A DNA stretch of 6,074 nucleotides. It comes from Rickettsiales bacterium (GTDB taxonomy: Bacteria > Pseudomonadota > Alphaproteobacteria > Rickettsiales > UBA1997). The DNA lies in the NCBI GenBank assembly GCA_947441695.1, contig CANEUK010000091.1, positions 1-6,074 of the forward strand, written 5' to 3'. The position numbers were made by a program, and so were the translations under genes. Of the stretch, positions 1-4,815 are shown in pieces. How positions within the stretch are numbered: position 1 is the first letter of the stretch; each line of letters starts with the position of its first letter. The notes beneath the pieces were generated by a model. That model saw only the letters and a list, made by a program, of their open reading frames with translations, was not told the origin of the DNA and did no database searches.

Positions 1-120
1 ACCCGCATCCAAAATTTTGTAAGGCTGATTTTCTTGATTCAAAGCCAGCATCGCCCAGCCAATTGAGTTGGTGCCAAGATCAAGTCCTAATCGGTAACTT
101 TGTTTTGAAGTGTTTTGCAT
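1..120 (-). CDS. cas9: Cas9 endonuclease, N-terminal 40 residues (gene runs off the left edge)
   Basis: CRISPR-associated RNA-guided DNA endonuclease of type II systems. The reverse strand opens with ATG at 120-118 and stays open to the window edge, giving 40 residues. Residues 10-25 read RLGLDLGTNSIGWAML, the RuvC-I motif that starts Cas9 proteins. D14 is the predicted catalytic aspartate, equivalent to D10 of the Streptococcus pyogenes enzyme. The segment ends in ILDAG, where family members continue into a VRIF-type motif. The 'RLGLDLGTNSIGW' form is, from memory, typical of alphaproteobacterial type II-C Cas9. No Shine-Dalgarno is visible before the ATG; a perfect TATAAT lies on this strand at 167-162. 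The HNH, REC and PAM-interacting parts lie outside the window, so intactness cannot be judged. Other RNase H-fold ATPases also have DxGTNS-like motifs, but the following IGWAM is specific enough that I am confident. Confidence 0.93.
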   Translation of the reverse strand, partial: MQNTSKQSYRLGLDLGTNSIGWAMLALNQENQPYKILDAG

Positions 121-147
121 AAATTTAGGTTTGGTTAGAAAAAAAAG

Positions 148-177
148 TTGCTCATTAAAAAATTATAAAAATATTCA
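148..177 (+). promoter_or_regulatory. Weak candidate promoter for the divergent small RNA
   Basis: TTGCTC (148-153) and TATTCA (172-177) are separated by 18 bases and would start a transcript near 184, just before the three-hairpin RNA candidate. Both boxes match the sigma-70 consensus only partly. The pair would overlap the cas9 -10 on the other strand, so cas9 and the RNA would share one divergent control region. Confidence 0.25.
162..167 (-). promoter_or_regulatory. Candidate -10 box of the cas9 promoter
   Basis: The reverse strand reads TATAAT, a perfect sigma-70 -10 hexamer. It would place the transcription start about 35 bases before the cas9 ATG. No good -35 lies at 16-18 bases; TTGATA (186-181) is only 13 bases away. 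In DNA this AT-rich a perfect -10 can occur by chance, so the position relative to cas9 is the main support. Confidence 0.4.
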
Positions 178-183
178 ACTTAT

Positions 184-290
184 CAATTTGACTCTTACGG
201 GAATTTGCAGTCAAGCTGGTAACAAGTGTTCTTCTTAAAAAAAGAACGCACAAAATTTAAGGCTAGCTTACGAGCTAGCCTTTTTTGTTT
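184..290 (+). ncRNA. Putative tracrRNA of the type II CRISPR system, divergent from cas9
   Basis: No protein is encoded here, yet three hairpins follow each other and end in a strong terminator. The first pairs TTGACT (188-193) with AGTCAA (209-214). The second pairs 226-233 (GTGTTCTT) with 242-251 with a small bulge. The third is the terminator stem 261-280. A ~105-nt RNA beside cas9, with an anti-repeat at its 5' end, a middle hairpin and a terminator, is the expected layout of a tracrRNA. In many type II-C loci the CRISPR repeat has complementary ends, so the anti-repeat would itself fold as 188-214 does. The segment 188-223 is 36 bases, the usual type II-C repeat length, and its reverse complement starts with GTTACC. 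The anti-repeat cannot be proven because the array is not in view. It could instead be another small RNA or the 5' leader of the ligase gene. Confidence 0.6.
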
Positions 291-293
291 TTT
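261..293 (+). terminator. Rho-independent terminator of the putative tracrRNA
   Basis: A perfect 8-bp stem GGCTAGCT (261-268) / AGCTAGCC (273-280) with the loop TACG is followed by TTTTTTG and more T. This is the strongest intrinsic terminator in the window. No + strand protein gene precedes it, so it must end a non-coding transcript. It lies immediately upstream of the ligase gene and would insulate it. Confidence 0.9.
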
Positions 294-299
294 AGAATT

Positions 300-305
300 A
301 CGAGG
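300..305 (+). promoter_or_regulatory. Shine-Dalgarno that fixes the ligase start at TTG 315
   Basis: ACGAGG at 300-305 lies 9 bases before TTG at 315-317. This decides the start, because the earlier in-frame TTG at 285 lies in the T-run of the terminator and has no ribosome site. Confidence 0.7.
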
Positions 306-314
306 TTTTTAAAA

Positions 315-1148
315 TTGAAAAAATTTTACCACTATTTTTTCATCATATTTTTTTTGGGCAGCGTTGCCCAAAGCCAGCCGCCAGCAATTCAACTTGCTAA
401 TATTTATCGCGGAAATGTCGAAATTCAAAATTATTTAGTTAGCGAAAAACTTGACGGAATCAGGGGATTTTGGGATGGAGAAAAGCTTATTTCGCGCCAA
501 GGCAACGAAATAAACGCGCCAGAATGGTTCACCAAAAATTTTCCGCACCAAGCTTTGGATGGAGAATTGTGGATTGGGCGCGAAAAATTCGAGCAAGTTT
601 CGAGCGTTGTTAGGCAAAAAATTCCAGATGATAAAAAATGGCAAAATGTGCGCTTCATGATTTTTGATTTGCCTAAAAGTAATTCGGTTTTTTCGCAGCG
701 TTTTATTGAAATGAAAAACTTGGTTGCGATTAGCAATTCCGAGTATTTGCAACTAATTAATCAGTTTGAAATTTCTGACGAAAAAACCCTACTTTTGGAG
801 CTAGAAAAAATTACCAAAAACGGCGGCGAAGGCTTAATGTTGCATCTAAAAAACTCGCTTTACGCGGCAAAAAGAGATGACGATTTGCTTAAGTTAAAAA
901 AATTTGAAGACGAAGAGGCGGTTGTAATTGCTCACATTGCCGGAAGCGGCAAATATAAAGGCTTGATGGGAGCTTTGCTGGTAGAAAATTCTGATAAAAT
1001 TCGTTTCAAAATTGGCAGCGGTTTTTCTGACTTGCAACGCCAAAATCCACCAAAAATTGGCGATAAAATCACTTATAAATTTTGGGGAAAAACCAAAAAT
1101 AACTTGCCGCGCTTTGCAATTTTTATGCGTGTTCGCGATGAAATATAA
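315..1148 (+). CDS. ligE: Secreted minimal ATP-dependent DNA ligase (LigE type)
   Basis: Predicted to seal nicks in DNA through a lysine-AMP intermediate, acting in the periplasm; the family is linked to DNA uptake or handling of extracellular DNA. From TTG 315 the product is 277 residues. Residues 1-18 form a signal peptide (KK, a hydrophobic core, then GSVA before Q19). Motif I is EKLDGIR with the adenylated lysine at K45. Motif III is LDGELW (81-86), motif IIIa VRFMIFDLP (112-120), motif IV GGEGLMLH (170-177) and motif V LLKLKKF (191-197). The rest is a short OB domain, including GSGKYKGLMGALLVE and the C-terminal LPRFAIFMRVR typical of LigE. There is no extra DNA-binding domain, as in other minimal ligases. 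All catalytic motifs are intact. It starts 22 bases after the small-RNA terminator, so it needs its own promoter, or read-through. An earlier start at 285 would put basic residues ahead of the signal peptide and lies in the terminator. Family assignment is firm; biological role is inferred. Confidence 0.94.
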   Translation: MKKFYHYFFIIFFLGSVAQSQPPAIQLANIYRGNVEIQNYLVSEKLDGIRGFWDGEKLISRQGNEINAPEWFTKNFPHQALDGELWIGREKFEQVSSVVRQKIPDDKKWQNVRFMIFDLPKSNSVFSQRFIEMKNLVAISNSEYLQLINQFEISDEKTLLLELEKITKNGGEGLMLHLKNSLYAAKRDDDLLKLKKFEDEEAVVIAHIAGSGKYKGLMGALLVENSDKIRFKIGSGFSDLQRQNPPKIGDKITYKFWGKTKNNLPRFAIFMRVRDEI

Positions 1149-1164
1149 AATCAATCAAGCAACT

Positions 1165-1213
1165 CTCAAAACCAAACCAAATTCAAGTGAAGTTTGAACT
1201 TGGTTTGGTTGAG
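1165..1213. terminator. Long imperfect hairpin after the ligase gene, possible terminator
   Basis: The left arm 1165-1186 (CTCA, then AACCAAACCAA, then TTCAA) pairs with the right arm 1194-1213 (TTGAA, then TTGGTTTGGTT, then GAG), about 19 pairs with one mismatch, a two-base bulge and a 7-base loop. It begins 17 bases after the ligase stop, where a terminator is expected. No clean T-run follows on the + strand, so it may instead stabilise the 3' end of the mRNA or be a small palindromic repeat. Confidence 0.4.
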
Positions 1214-1413
1214 ATTTGCGGGTTTTGGGTTTGATGGATTTTGCGTGGTGAATTTGGGTTTTGGATTATTTTGAGTTTTTTTGTGGTGCGCTTGCAAACA
1301 AAGCGTGGTGAGCTTTTGCAAGATTTATGCTTTGTTTTGGTGAAAACTAACATAACAAGAAAGCAATATGTTTTTGGCTTAAAATAATACAACCAAACCA
1401 GAGTTGATGCGTG
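1214..1413. other. Stretch without a convincing gene, G/T-rich on the + strand
   Basis: The + strand is strikingly rich in G and T between about 1200 and 1370, with GCGTGGTGA repeated at 1243-1251 and 1303-1311. A 48-codon frame from TTG 1241 to TAA 1385-1387 (ending VKTNITRKQYVFGLK) is open but has no ribosome site and no recognisable family. A 69-codon minus frame (1392-1183) has low-complexity content and overlaps the hairpin. I regard both as chance or as worn remnants. AACCAAACCA recurs at 1391-1400. Confidence 0.4.
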
Positions 1414-1439
1414 AAAAAAAAGTTCTACTCTAGGTAGAA
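1414..1439 (-). terminator. Rho-independent terminator, probably of yejE
   Basis: On the minus strand TTCTAC (1439-1434), loop CTAGA, GTAGAA (1428-1423) is followed by C and eight T (1421-1414). The stem is only 6 bp but the T-run is perfect. The only gene reading towards it is yejE, whose stop is about 170 bases away. The hairpin element at 1462-1621 fills nearly all of that distance, which suggests that gene and terminator were once adjacent. Confidence 0.7.
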
Positions 1440-1459
1440 AAAATTTGGTTAATTTTTTC

Positions 1460-1623
1460 TAGAGCCTGTCTTTAAATTTATTTGATTCCAGATTTTGGCA
1501 TATTTTAAGCGCTTTTTTAATAAAATTATGAGGAATATCTGGATATATTTCGAATAATTTTATTAAAAAATAAGCCAAAATAGGACTAAATCTGGAATCA
1601 AATAAATTTAAAGACGGGCTCTA
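1460..1623. mobile_element. MITE-like palindromic element inserted at the 3' end of yejE
   Basis: The outer arms run 1461-1495 and 1588-1622 (AGAGCCTGTCTTTAAA... against ...TTTAAAGACGGGCTCT), about 35 bp with one T/C difference. The inner arms TTTTTTAATAAAATTAT (1513-1529) and its exact complement (1554-1570) add 17 bp, so the whole ~160-bp unit can fold on itself. TA stands at both edges (1460-1461 and 1622-1623), consistent with a TA target duplication as made by IS630/Tc1-mariner-type elements, although TA could also belong to the repeat. There is no room for a transposase, so any movement would need one in trans. Nearly identical outer arms suggest recent insertion. The right end encodes the last residues and the stop of yejE. 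It could alternatively be a Rickettsia-style palindromic element; the transposase family is not established. Confidence 0.75.
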
Positions 1624-2615
1624 ATTTCAAAAGAATCTCTTAAGGCTTCGCCAACAAAAACCAGCAAAGTTAAAATTAAAGTAATTGCCACAAAGCCGCT
1701 AATACCAAGCCAATAGGCGTTTAAATTGTTTTTTCCTTGCGCCAACAATTCGCCCAAAGATGGCGAACCAATTGGCAAACCAAGACCCAAAAAATCTAGC
1801 GAAGTTAGGGTTGTAATCGACGAAGCTAATAAAAATGGAAGATTGGCAATTATGATTGGCGAAGCATTTGGCAAAATATGACAAAAAATAATTCGCGAAT
1901 TACTGGCGCCCAAAGCTTTGCTGGCGCGCACAAAGTCAAAATTGCGCAAACGTAAAAATTCGGCTCTTACATAAGAAACCATCGACATCCAGCTAAATAA
2001 AAGCATTAAAATCAGAAGCCAAAAAAAGCTTGGTTCAATGATTGACGACAAAATTATCAGCAAAAATAAAACCGGCATACTCGACCAAATTTCAATAAAA
2101 CGCTGCAAAATAAGATCACACAATCCGCCAAAATATCCTTGAACAGCTCCAAGAAAAATTCCCAAAACGCTGCTAAAAAAAGTCAGAACAAGACCAAAAA
2201 TTAACGAAATTCTAATGCCATAAATCAGACGAGCCAAAACATCTCGGCCATTATCATCGGTGCCAAGTAAATTTTCGGCAGTTGGTTTTGAAGGTGCTGG
2301 AGTTTTGATTTGGTAGTTAATGGTTTGATAAGAAAATTTAATTGGCGCAAAAACCATCCAACCGTTTTTATTTATTAAATTTTTTAGCCAAGGATCACGA
2401 AAATCGGCGTCAGTTTCAAATTGGCCACCAAGTTGTTTTTCAGAAATTTTAGCAAAAACCGGAAAATAAAAATCATCCCCAAGCTTTACTAATAAAGGTT
2501 TTTCATTGGCTATTAATTCAGCAAAAAGAGTGAAAAAAAACAGAATTACTAAAATGATAAACGAAAAATAGCCGCGTCGATTTTTTTTAAATTTAGCAAA
2601 AAATGATTGGTTCAT
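1608..2615 (-). CDS. yejE: ABC transporter permease YejE (peptide/microcin C-type importer)
   Basis: Inner-membrane permease of the YejABEF importer for oligopeptides and microcin C-like compounds; it pairs with YejB and the ATPase YejF. The product has 335 residues against about 341 in Escherichia coli and matches it along its length. It opens with KFKKNRRGYFSF and a first membrane helix (16-37), followed by the long periplasmic loop with ELIANEKPLLV, FYFP and DPWL. Next come LLGTDDNGRDVLARLIYG (116-133) and five further hydrophobic helices. The EAA-type loop that contacts the ATPase is RASKALGASNSRIIFCHILP (230-249), and TTLTSLDFLGLGLPIGSPSLGELL follows. The native end should resemble GEAVRDAFDP plus a few residues; here it reads GEALRDSFEIRARL. 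The last three to four residues and the TAA lie inside the inverted-repeat element. Loss of so short a tail is probably tolerated. Start is ATG 2615-2613 without a clear Shine-Dalgarno. yejB and yejF are absent on either side, so the transporter genes are split. Confidence 0.95.
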   Translation of the reverse strand: MNQSFFAKFKKNRRGYFSFIILVILFFFTLFAELIANEKPLLVKLGDDFYFPVFAKISEKQLGGQFETDADFRDPWLKNLINKNGWMVFAPIKFSYQTINYQIKTPAPSKPTAENLLGTDDNGRDVLARLIYGIRISLIFGLVLTFFSSVLGIFLGAVQGYFGGLCDLILQRFIEIWSSMPVLFLLIILSSIIEPSFFWLLILMLLFSWMSMVSYVRAEFLRLRNFDFVRASKALGASNSRIIFCHILPNASPIIIANLPFLLASSITTLTSLDFLGLGLPIGSPSLGELLAQGKNNLNAYWLGISGFVAITLILTLLVFVGEALRDSFEIRARL

Positions 2616-2646
2616 ACTTTTAATTAAGGTTTTTTTGACAAATTTT

Positions 2647-2680
2647 AATTGGTTTTAAATCAACCAATTCTTGTTTTTTT
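2647..2680 (+). terminator. Hairpin with T-run on the + strand, orphan terminator candidate
   Basis: AATTGGTT (2647-2654) pairs with AACCAATT (2662-2669) across a 7-base loop, followed by CTTG and nine T. No intact + strand gene reads into it; yejE starts on the other strand 32 bases away. It may be left from a lost gene or may limit antisense transcription into the gap. Confidence 0.35.
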
Positions 2681-2686
2681 TTGTTT

Positions 2687-2719
2687 TAAATCAGAGCAAA
2701 AAAGCTGGTCTGATTTTTT
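2687..2719 (+). terminator. Second + strand hairpin with T tail
   Basis: AAATCAGA pairs with TCTGATTT, with an inner GC/GC pair, an AAAAAA loop and a small TGG bulge, followed by further T. It lies directly behind the 2647-2680 hairpin, making a tandem pair with no intact upstream + strand gene. The stem is AT-rich and only moderately stable. Confidence 0.35.
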
Positions 2720-2907
2720 GTAATCATATTTCCTTGCTCGAGCTTTCTAAACAAGAGTTTGAGCTGGCAATTGAAAAATTAAAACAACAAGACGCAAAAA
2801 TTTTACCTAAATTCCATCAAGCTTAGTTTTTTATTCGTTATTTTGGTTATCTTGAGTCAGATTTAGCTTTGTTGCCGCGTTTCTTGAAATCAAAAAGCTG
2901 TGGCTAA
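2720..2907 (+). pseudogene. Possible decayed coding remnant with an in-frame stop
   Basis: One + strand frame reads like protein across an internal TAG: SLLELSKQEFELAIEKLKQQ..., then FHQA, the stop (2824-2826), then FFIRYFGYLESDLALLPRFL... to TAA (2905-2907). The composition (amphipathic charged helix, then aromatic-rich helix) looks coding, and the frame stays the same across the TAG, as expected for a nonsense mutation in a former gene. No start codon with a ribosome site is visible, and the 5' end overlaps hairpin sequence. I do not recognise the family. The end converges with and overlaps the stop of the HEPN gene. It could still be a chance frame in unselected DNA. Confidence 0.3.
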
Positions 2908-4628
2908 TTTTTGCTCTTGAGATGCGAATCAACGATAATTTTTAAAAACATCCACCAAAGGTAAATATTTTGCGGCGTGGTAAAAAAATTATCTTCGCAA
3001 AGTCCGTGATAAATTTCATTGCGCAAATTTGCTCCGTGCTTGTGCTGCAAAAGGGCTTCGATATTGAACATCACATCTTTTCCCAAAAGAATATCTTGAT
3101 CTAAGTTTTCTCTAAATTCGCCGCTAAGCAAATCTCCAAAAAGGTGATCTTTTTGGGTTAAATCTTGCTCTGTTTTGAGTTTATAAATGCCGTTGATTTT
3201 TAATCTTTCTCTTAAAATTCCTTCTATTCGCGCCGGAATTAAGTGCGACGAAACAACCCAATCTCCAAAAAATCCAAACTCGAGAGCGGCAAAAAACTGG
3301 TCTAGTTTTGTTTGCGAAACTAAGGGGCTTTTTTGAATGAAAAAACTAATTGCCCAATCAATTTCGTCTTTTTTGAAGGTTGTGATTATGTATTTTCTAG
3401 CTTCTTCGATAAGATGAACGGATAACCCCCAATAAATTCCTAAACTCTGAATGGCTTTTTCTTTTTCAGAATCATAACCAGAAACTTCTTTTTCGCCATT
3501 TCCAAAAGTGATTTTTCCTACAAAATCAGCCAAAGTTATCTCGGTTTTTTTAGATAAATCTTCATATTTTGGCAAAGCTTCTTTCGTAAAACAAACAAGC
3601 GTTTCTAAAATGTTAGATTGATATTTTTTAATCTCTTCAAGCCTTTGTTTATTATAATTTATCAAGTCGTCGGCGTTTTGTTTGACAGAAATTTCAATCA
3701 TAGATTCTGATATAACTTTGTGATTAAATTCTGTTAAAAGTCTTTTCCAAGATTGTTCTAACTTTCGATCGTCTTCTGACTTAGAATTGATTTTTTTTAA
3801 ATTAAATAAGGCTTCTTTTAGCCAATAATGAGCCCCAATATAACTACTTTCACCTTCTGATGCAAAGCGATTAGCCTCTTTGAAAAAGTTTTGCGCTTTA
3901 TGTCGATAAAAATCATTAGCCTTTTGAGTTTTCTGCAACTTTTGAGCGGCTAAAATGCCGATAGCCAATATTCGATCTTTATCGTGAATATTTGTTATTT
4001 TGGCAAAATTGAGATCGATAAAATCTAAACAAAAATCGTAATCTCGCGCTTTGCAAATCAAGTCTAACAAAGACTCAATCAGATAATCATTTTTTGGTAA
4101 GAAAGCGGTTTTTGCCAAAACTTTCTTGAGAGCTTCCTTTGTTTCTTCAACTTCGCTTGTGGCAGAATTTTTTATTAAAAAGTTTATTTCTAAGGCTCTG
4201 TCAATTTTGTCGCGAAAGCAATTCACATCAGGCGTTTCTTCGGAAGAAATTTCTAAAAAATCACAACCGCTTCTTAAAAAAGCCTTAATTGCCATTTCTG
4301 CATATTTATGATGGTTGGTTTTGATAAATAAAATATTGGCAATTCTCGATTTGAGTTGGTTGTCACCGATGTCTTCGACTATTGATTTTAAAAATTCTAA
4401 GTGCATTTCATCCAAAATTAAAAGTTTATCTACAAGATTATCTTGAGGGTAAAAGCAAATTTTATTTAACAAATTCAAAGCTGCTTTTTGCGAGTCATTA
4501 ATTCCTGGATCTTTTAACAAATCTGCAAAAGTTTGGTAAAAAAAGAGCTGTTTTCTCCCTTCTTTTTGTAGAACTTCGTTTATTTTTAACTCGTCAAAAT
4601 CACTTTTGCTGCATAACTCCGTTAACAT
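2904..4628 (-). CDS. Large helical protein with C-terminal HEPN-like R-x4-H motif (DUF4209 type)
   Basis: Function unknown; possibly an RNA-cleaving or stress/defence protein. From ATG 4628 it has 574 residues; a TTG at 4661 would add 11. No Shine-Dalgarno supports either start. The protein is almost wholly alpha-helical, rich in K and E, with no signal peptide or membrane segment, so it should be cytoplasmic. The first ~300 residues look like a helical-repeat array (for example EMAIKAFLRSGCDFLEISSEE, KALEI-type turns and an NFFKEANRFASEGESSY segment). Near the C-terminus, HKHGANLRNEIYHGL carries R536 and H541 (codons 3023-3021 and 3008-3006), an R-N-x3-H pattern as in HEPN ribonucleases. The 'LRNxxxHGL' form matches what I recall of DUF4209 (often with a DUF7380-type N-terminus). 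A hydrophobic helix with LWWMFLKIIV follows, as in HEPN folds. No antitoxin-like or nucleotidyltransferase partner is beside it, so a classical toxin-antitoxin pair is not supported. It is convergent with the remnant at 2720-2907 and divergent from fbaB. Confidence 0.85.
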   Translation of the reverse strand: MLTELCSKSDFDELKINEVLQKEGRKQLFFYQTFADLLKDPGINDSQKAALNLLNKICFYPQDNLVDKLLILDEMHLEFLKSIVEDIGDNQLKSRIANILFIKTNHHKYAEMAIKAFLRSGCDFLEISSEETPDVNCFRDKIDRALEINFLIKNSATSEVEETKEALKKVLAKTAFLPKNDYLIESLLDLICKARDYDFCLDFIDLNFAKITNIHDKDRILAIGILAAQKLQKTQKANDFYRHKAQNFFKEANRFASEGESSYIGAHYWLKEALFNLKKINSKSEDDRKLEQSWKRLLTEFNHKVISESMIEISVKQNADDLINYNKQRLEEIKKYQSNILETLVCFTKEALPKYEDLSKKTEITLADFVGKITFGNGEKEVSGYDSEKEKAIQSLGIYWGLSVHLIEEARKYIITTFKKDEIDWAISFFIQKSPLVSQTKLDQFFAALEFGFFGDWVVSSHLIPARIEGILRERLKINGIYKLKTEQDLTQKDHLFGDLLSGEFRENLDQDILLGKDVMFNIEALLQHKHGANLRNEIYHGLCEDNFFTTPQNIYLWWMFLKIIVDSHLKSKN

Positions 4629-4733
4629 AAGATCGGTTTTTTTGATTAAAATTAAATGCAATCTTCAAAGCTGGCGGCTTTTAATTGGTGCAAAATTTTT
4701 TTTCGAAAGTTGAATTTGATTCACTATAAAAAC

Positions 4734-4762
4734 TTGACGCCGCAAACGCTCAAAACTAATTT
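4734..4762 (+). promoter_or_regulatory. Candidate sigma-70 promoter for fbaB
   Basis: TTGACG (4734-4739) and TAATTT (4757-4762) are spaced by exactly 17 bases, giving a start near 4769 and a ~47-base AT-rich leader without a Shine-Dalgarno. On the other strand TATAGT (4728-4723) could be the -10 of the divergent HEPN gene, with only a poorly spaced TTGAGC (4754-4749) behind it. The two genes probably share this 150-bp control region. Confidence 0.35.
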
Positions 4763-4815
4763 TTTTAAATTAAATTTTTTCTTCACATTTTCTTCCAATT
4801 AAATTTTTAAAAATC

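Noticed and set aside
285..314. Upstream TTG start at 285 for the ligase (10 extra residues)
   Set aside because: It lies inside the terminator T-run, has no ribosome site, and would extend the signal peptide abnormally. TTG 315 has ACGAGG at the right distance.
431..752. Two minus-strand open frames antisense to the ligase gene
   Set aside because: The sense strand encodes an intact ligase with all motifs; the antisense frames show no family features.
894..1197. Minus frame 1154-894 and plus frame 1012-1197 at the ligase 3' end
   Set aside because: Both overlap the conserved OB-domain coding sequence in other frames and have no ribosome site.
1183..1392. Minus-strand frame of 69 codons
   Set aside because: Low-complexity K/S/T/P-rich product that is a by-product of the G/T-skewed strand; it overlaps the long hairpin and has no recognisable features.
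1460..1623. Palindromic element considered as a CRISPR unit or a simple bidirectional terminator
   Set aside because: There are no repeated units with spacers; the arms are far longer than a terminator needs and no T-run fits; TA flanks and a proper terminator just beyond it favour an insertion.
1699..1884. Minus-strand 61-codon frame within yejE
   Set aside because: It is a shifted frame of the well-conserved YejE C-terminal region.
4126..4311. Plus-strand 61-codon frame antisense to the HEPN gene
   Set aside because: Antisense to a long intact gene, with no ribosome site.
4662..4815. Riboswitch or structured leader before fbaB
   Set aside because: The leader is almost pure A/T with no stable stems; only promoter-like boxes are visible.
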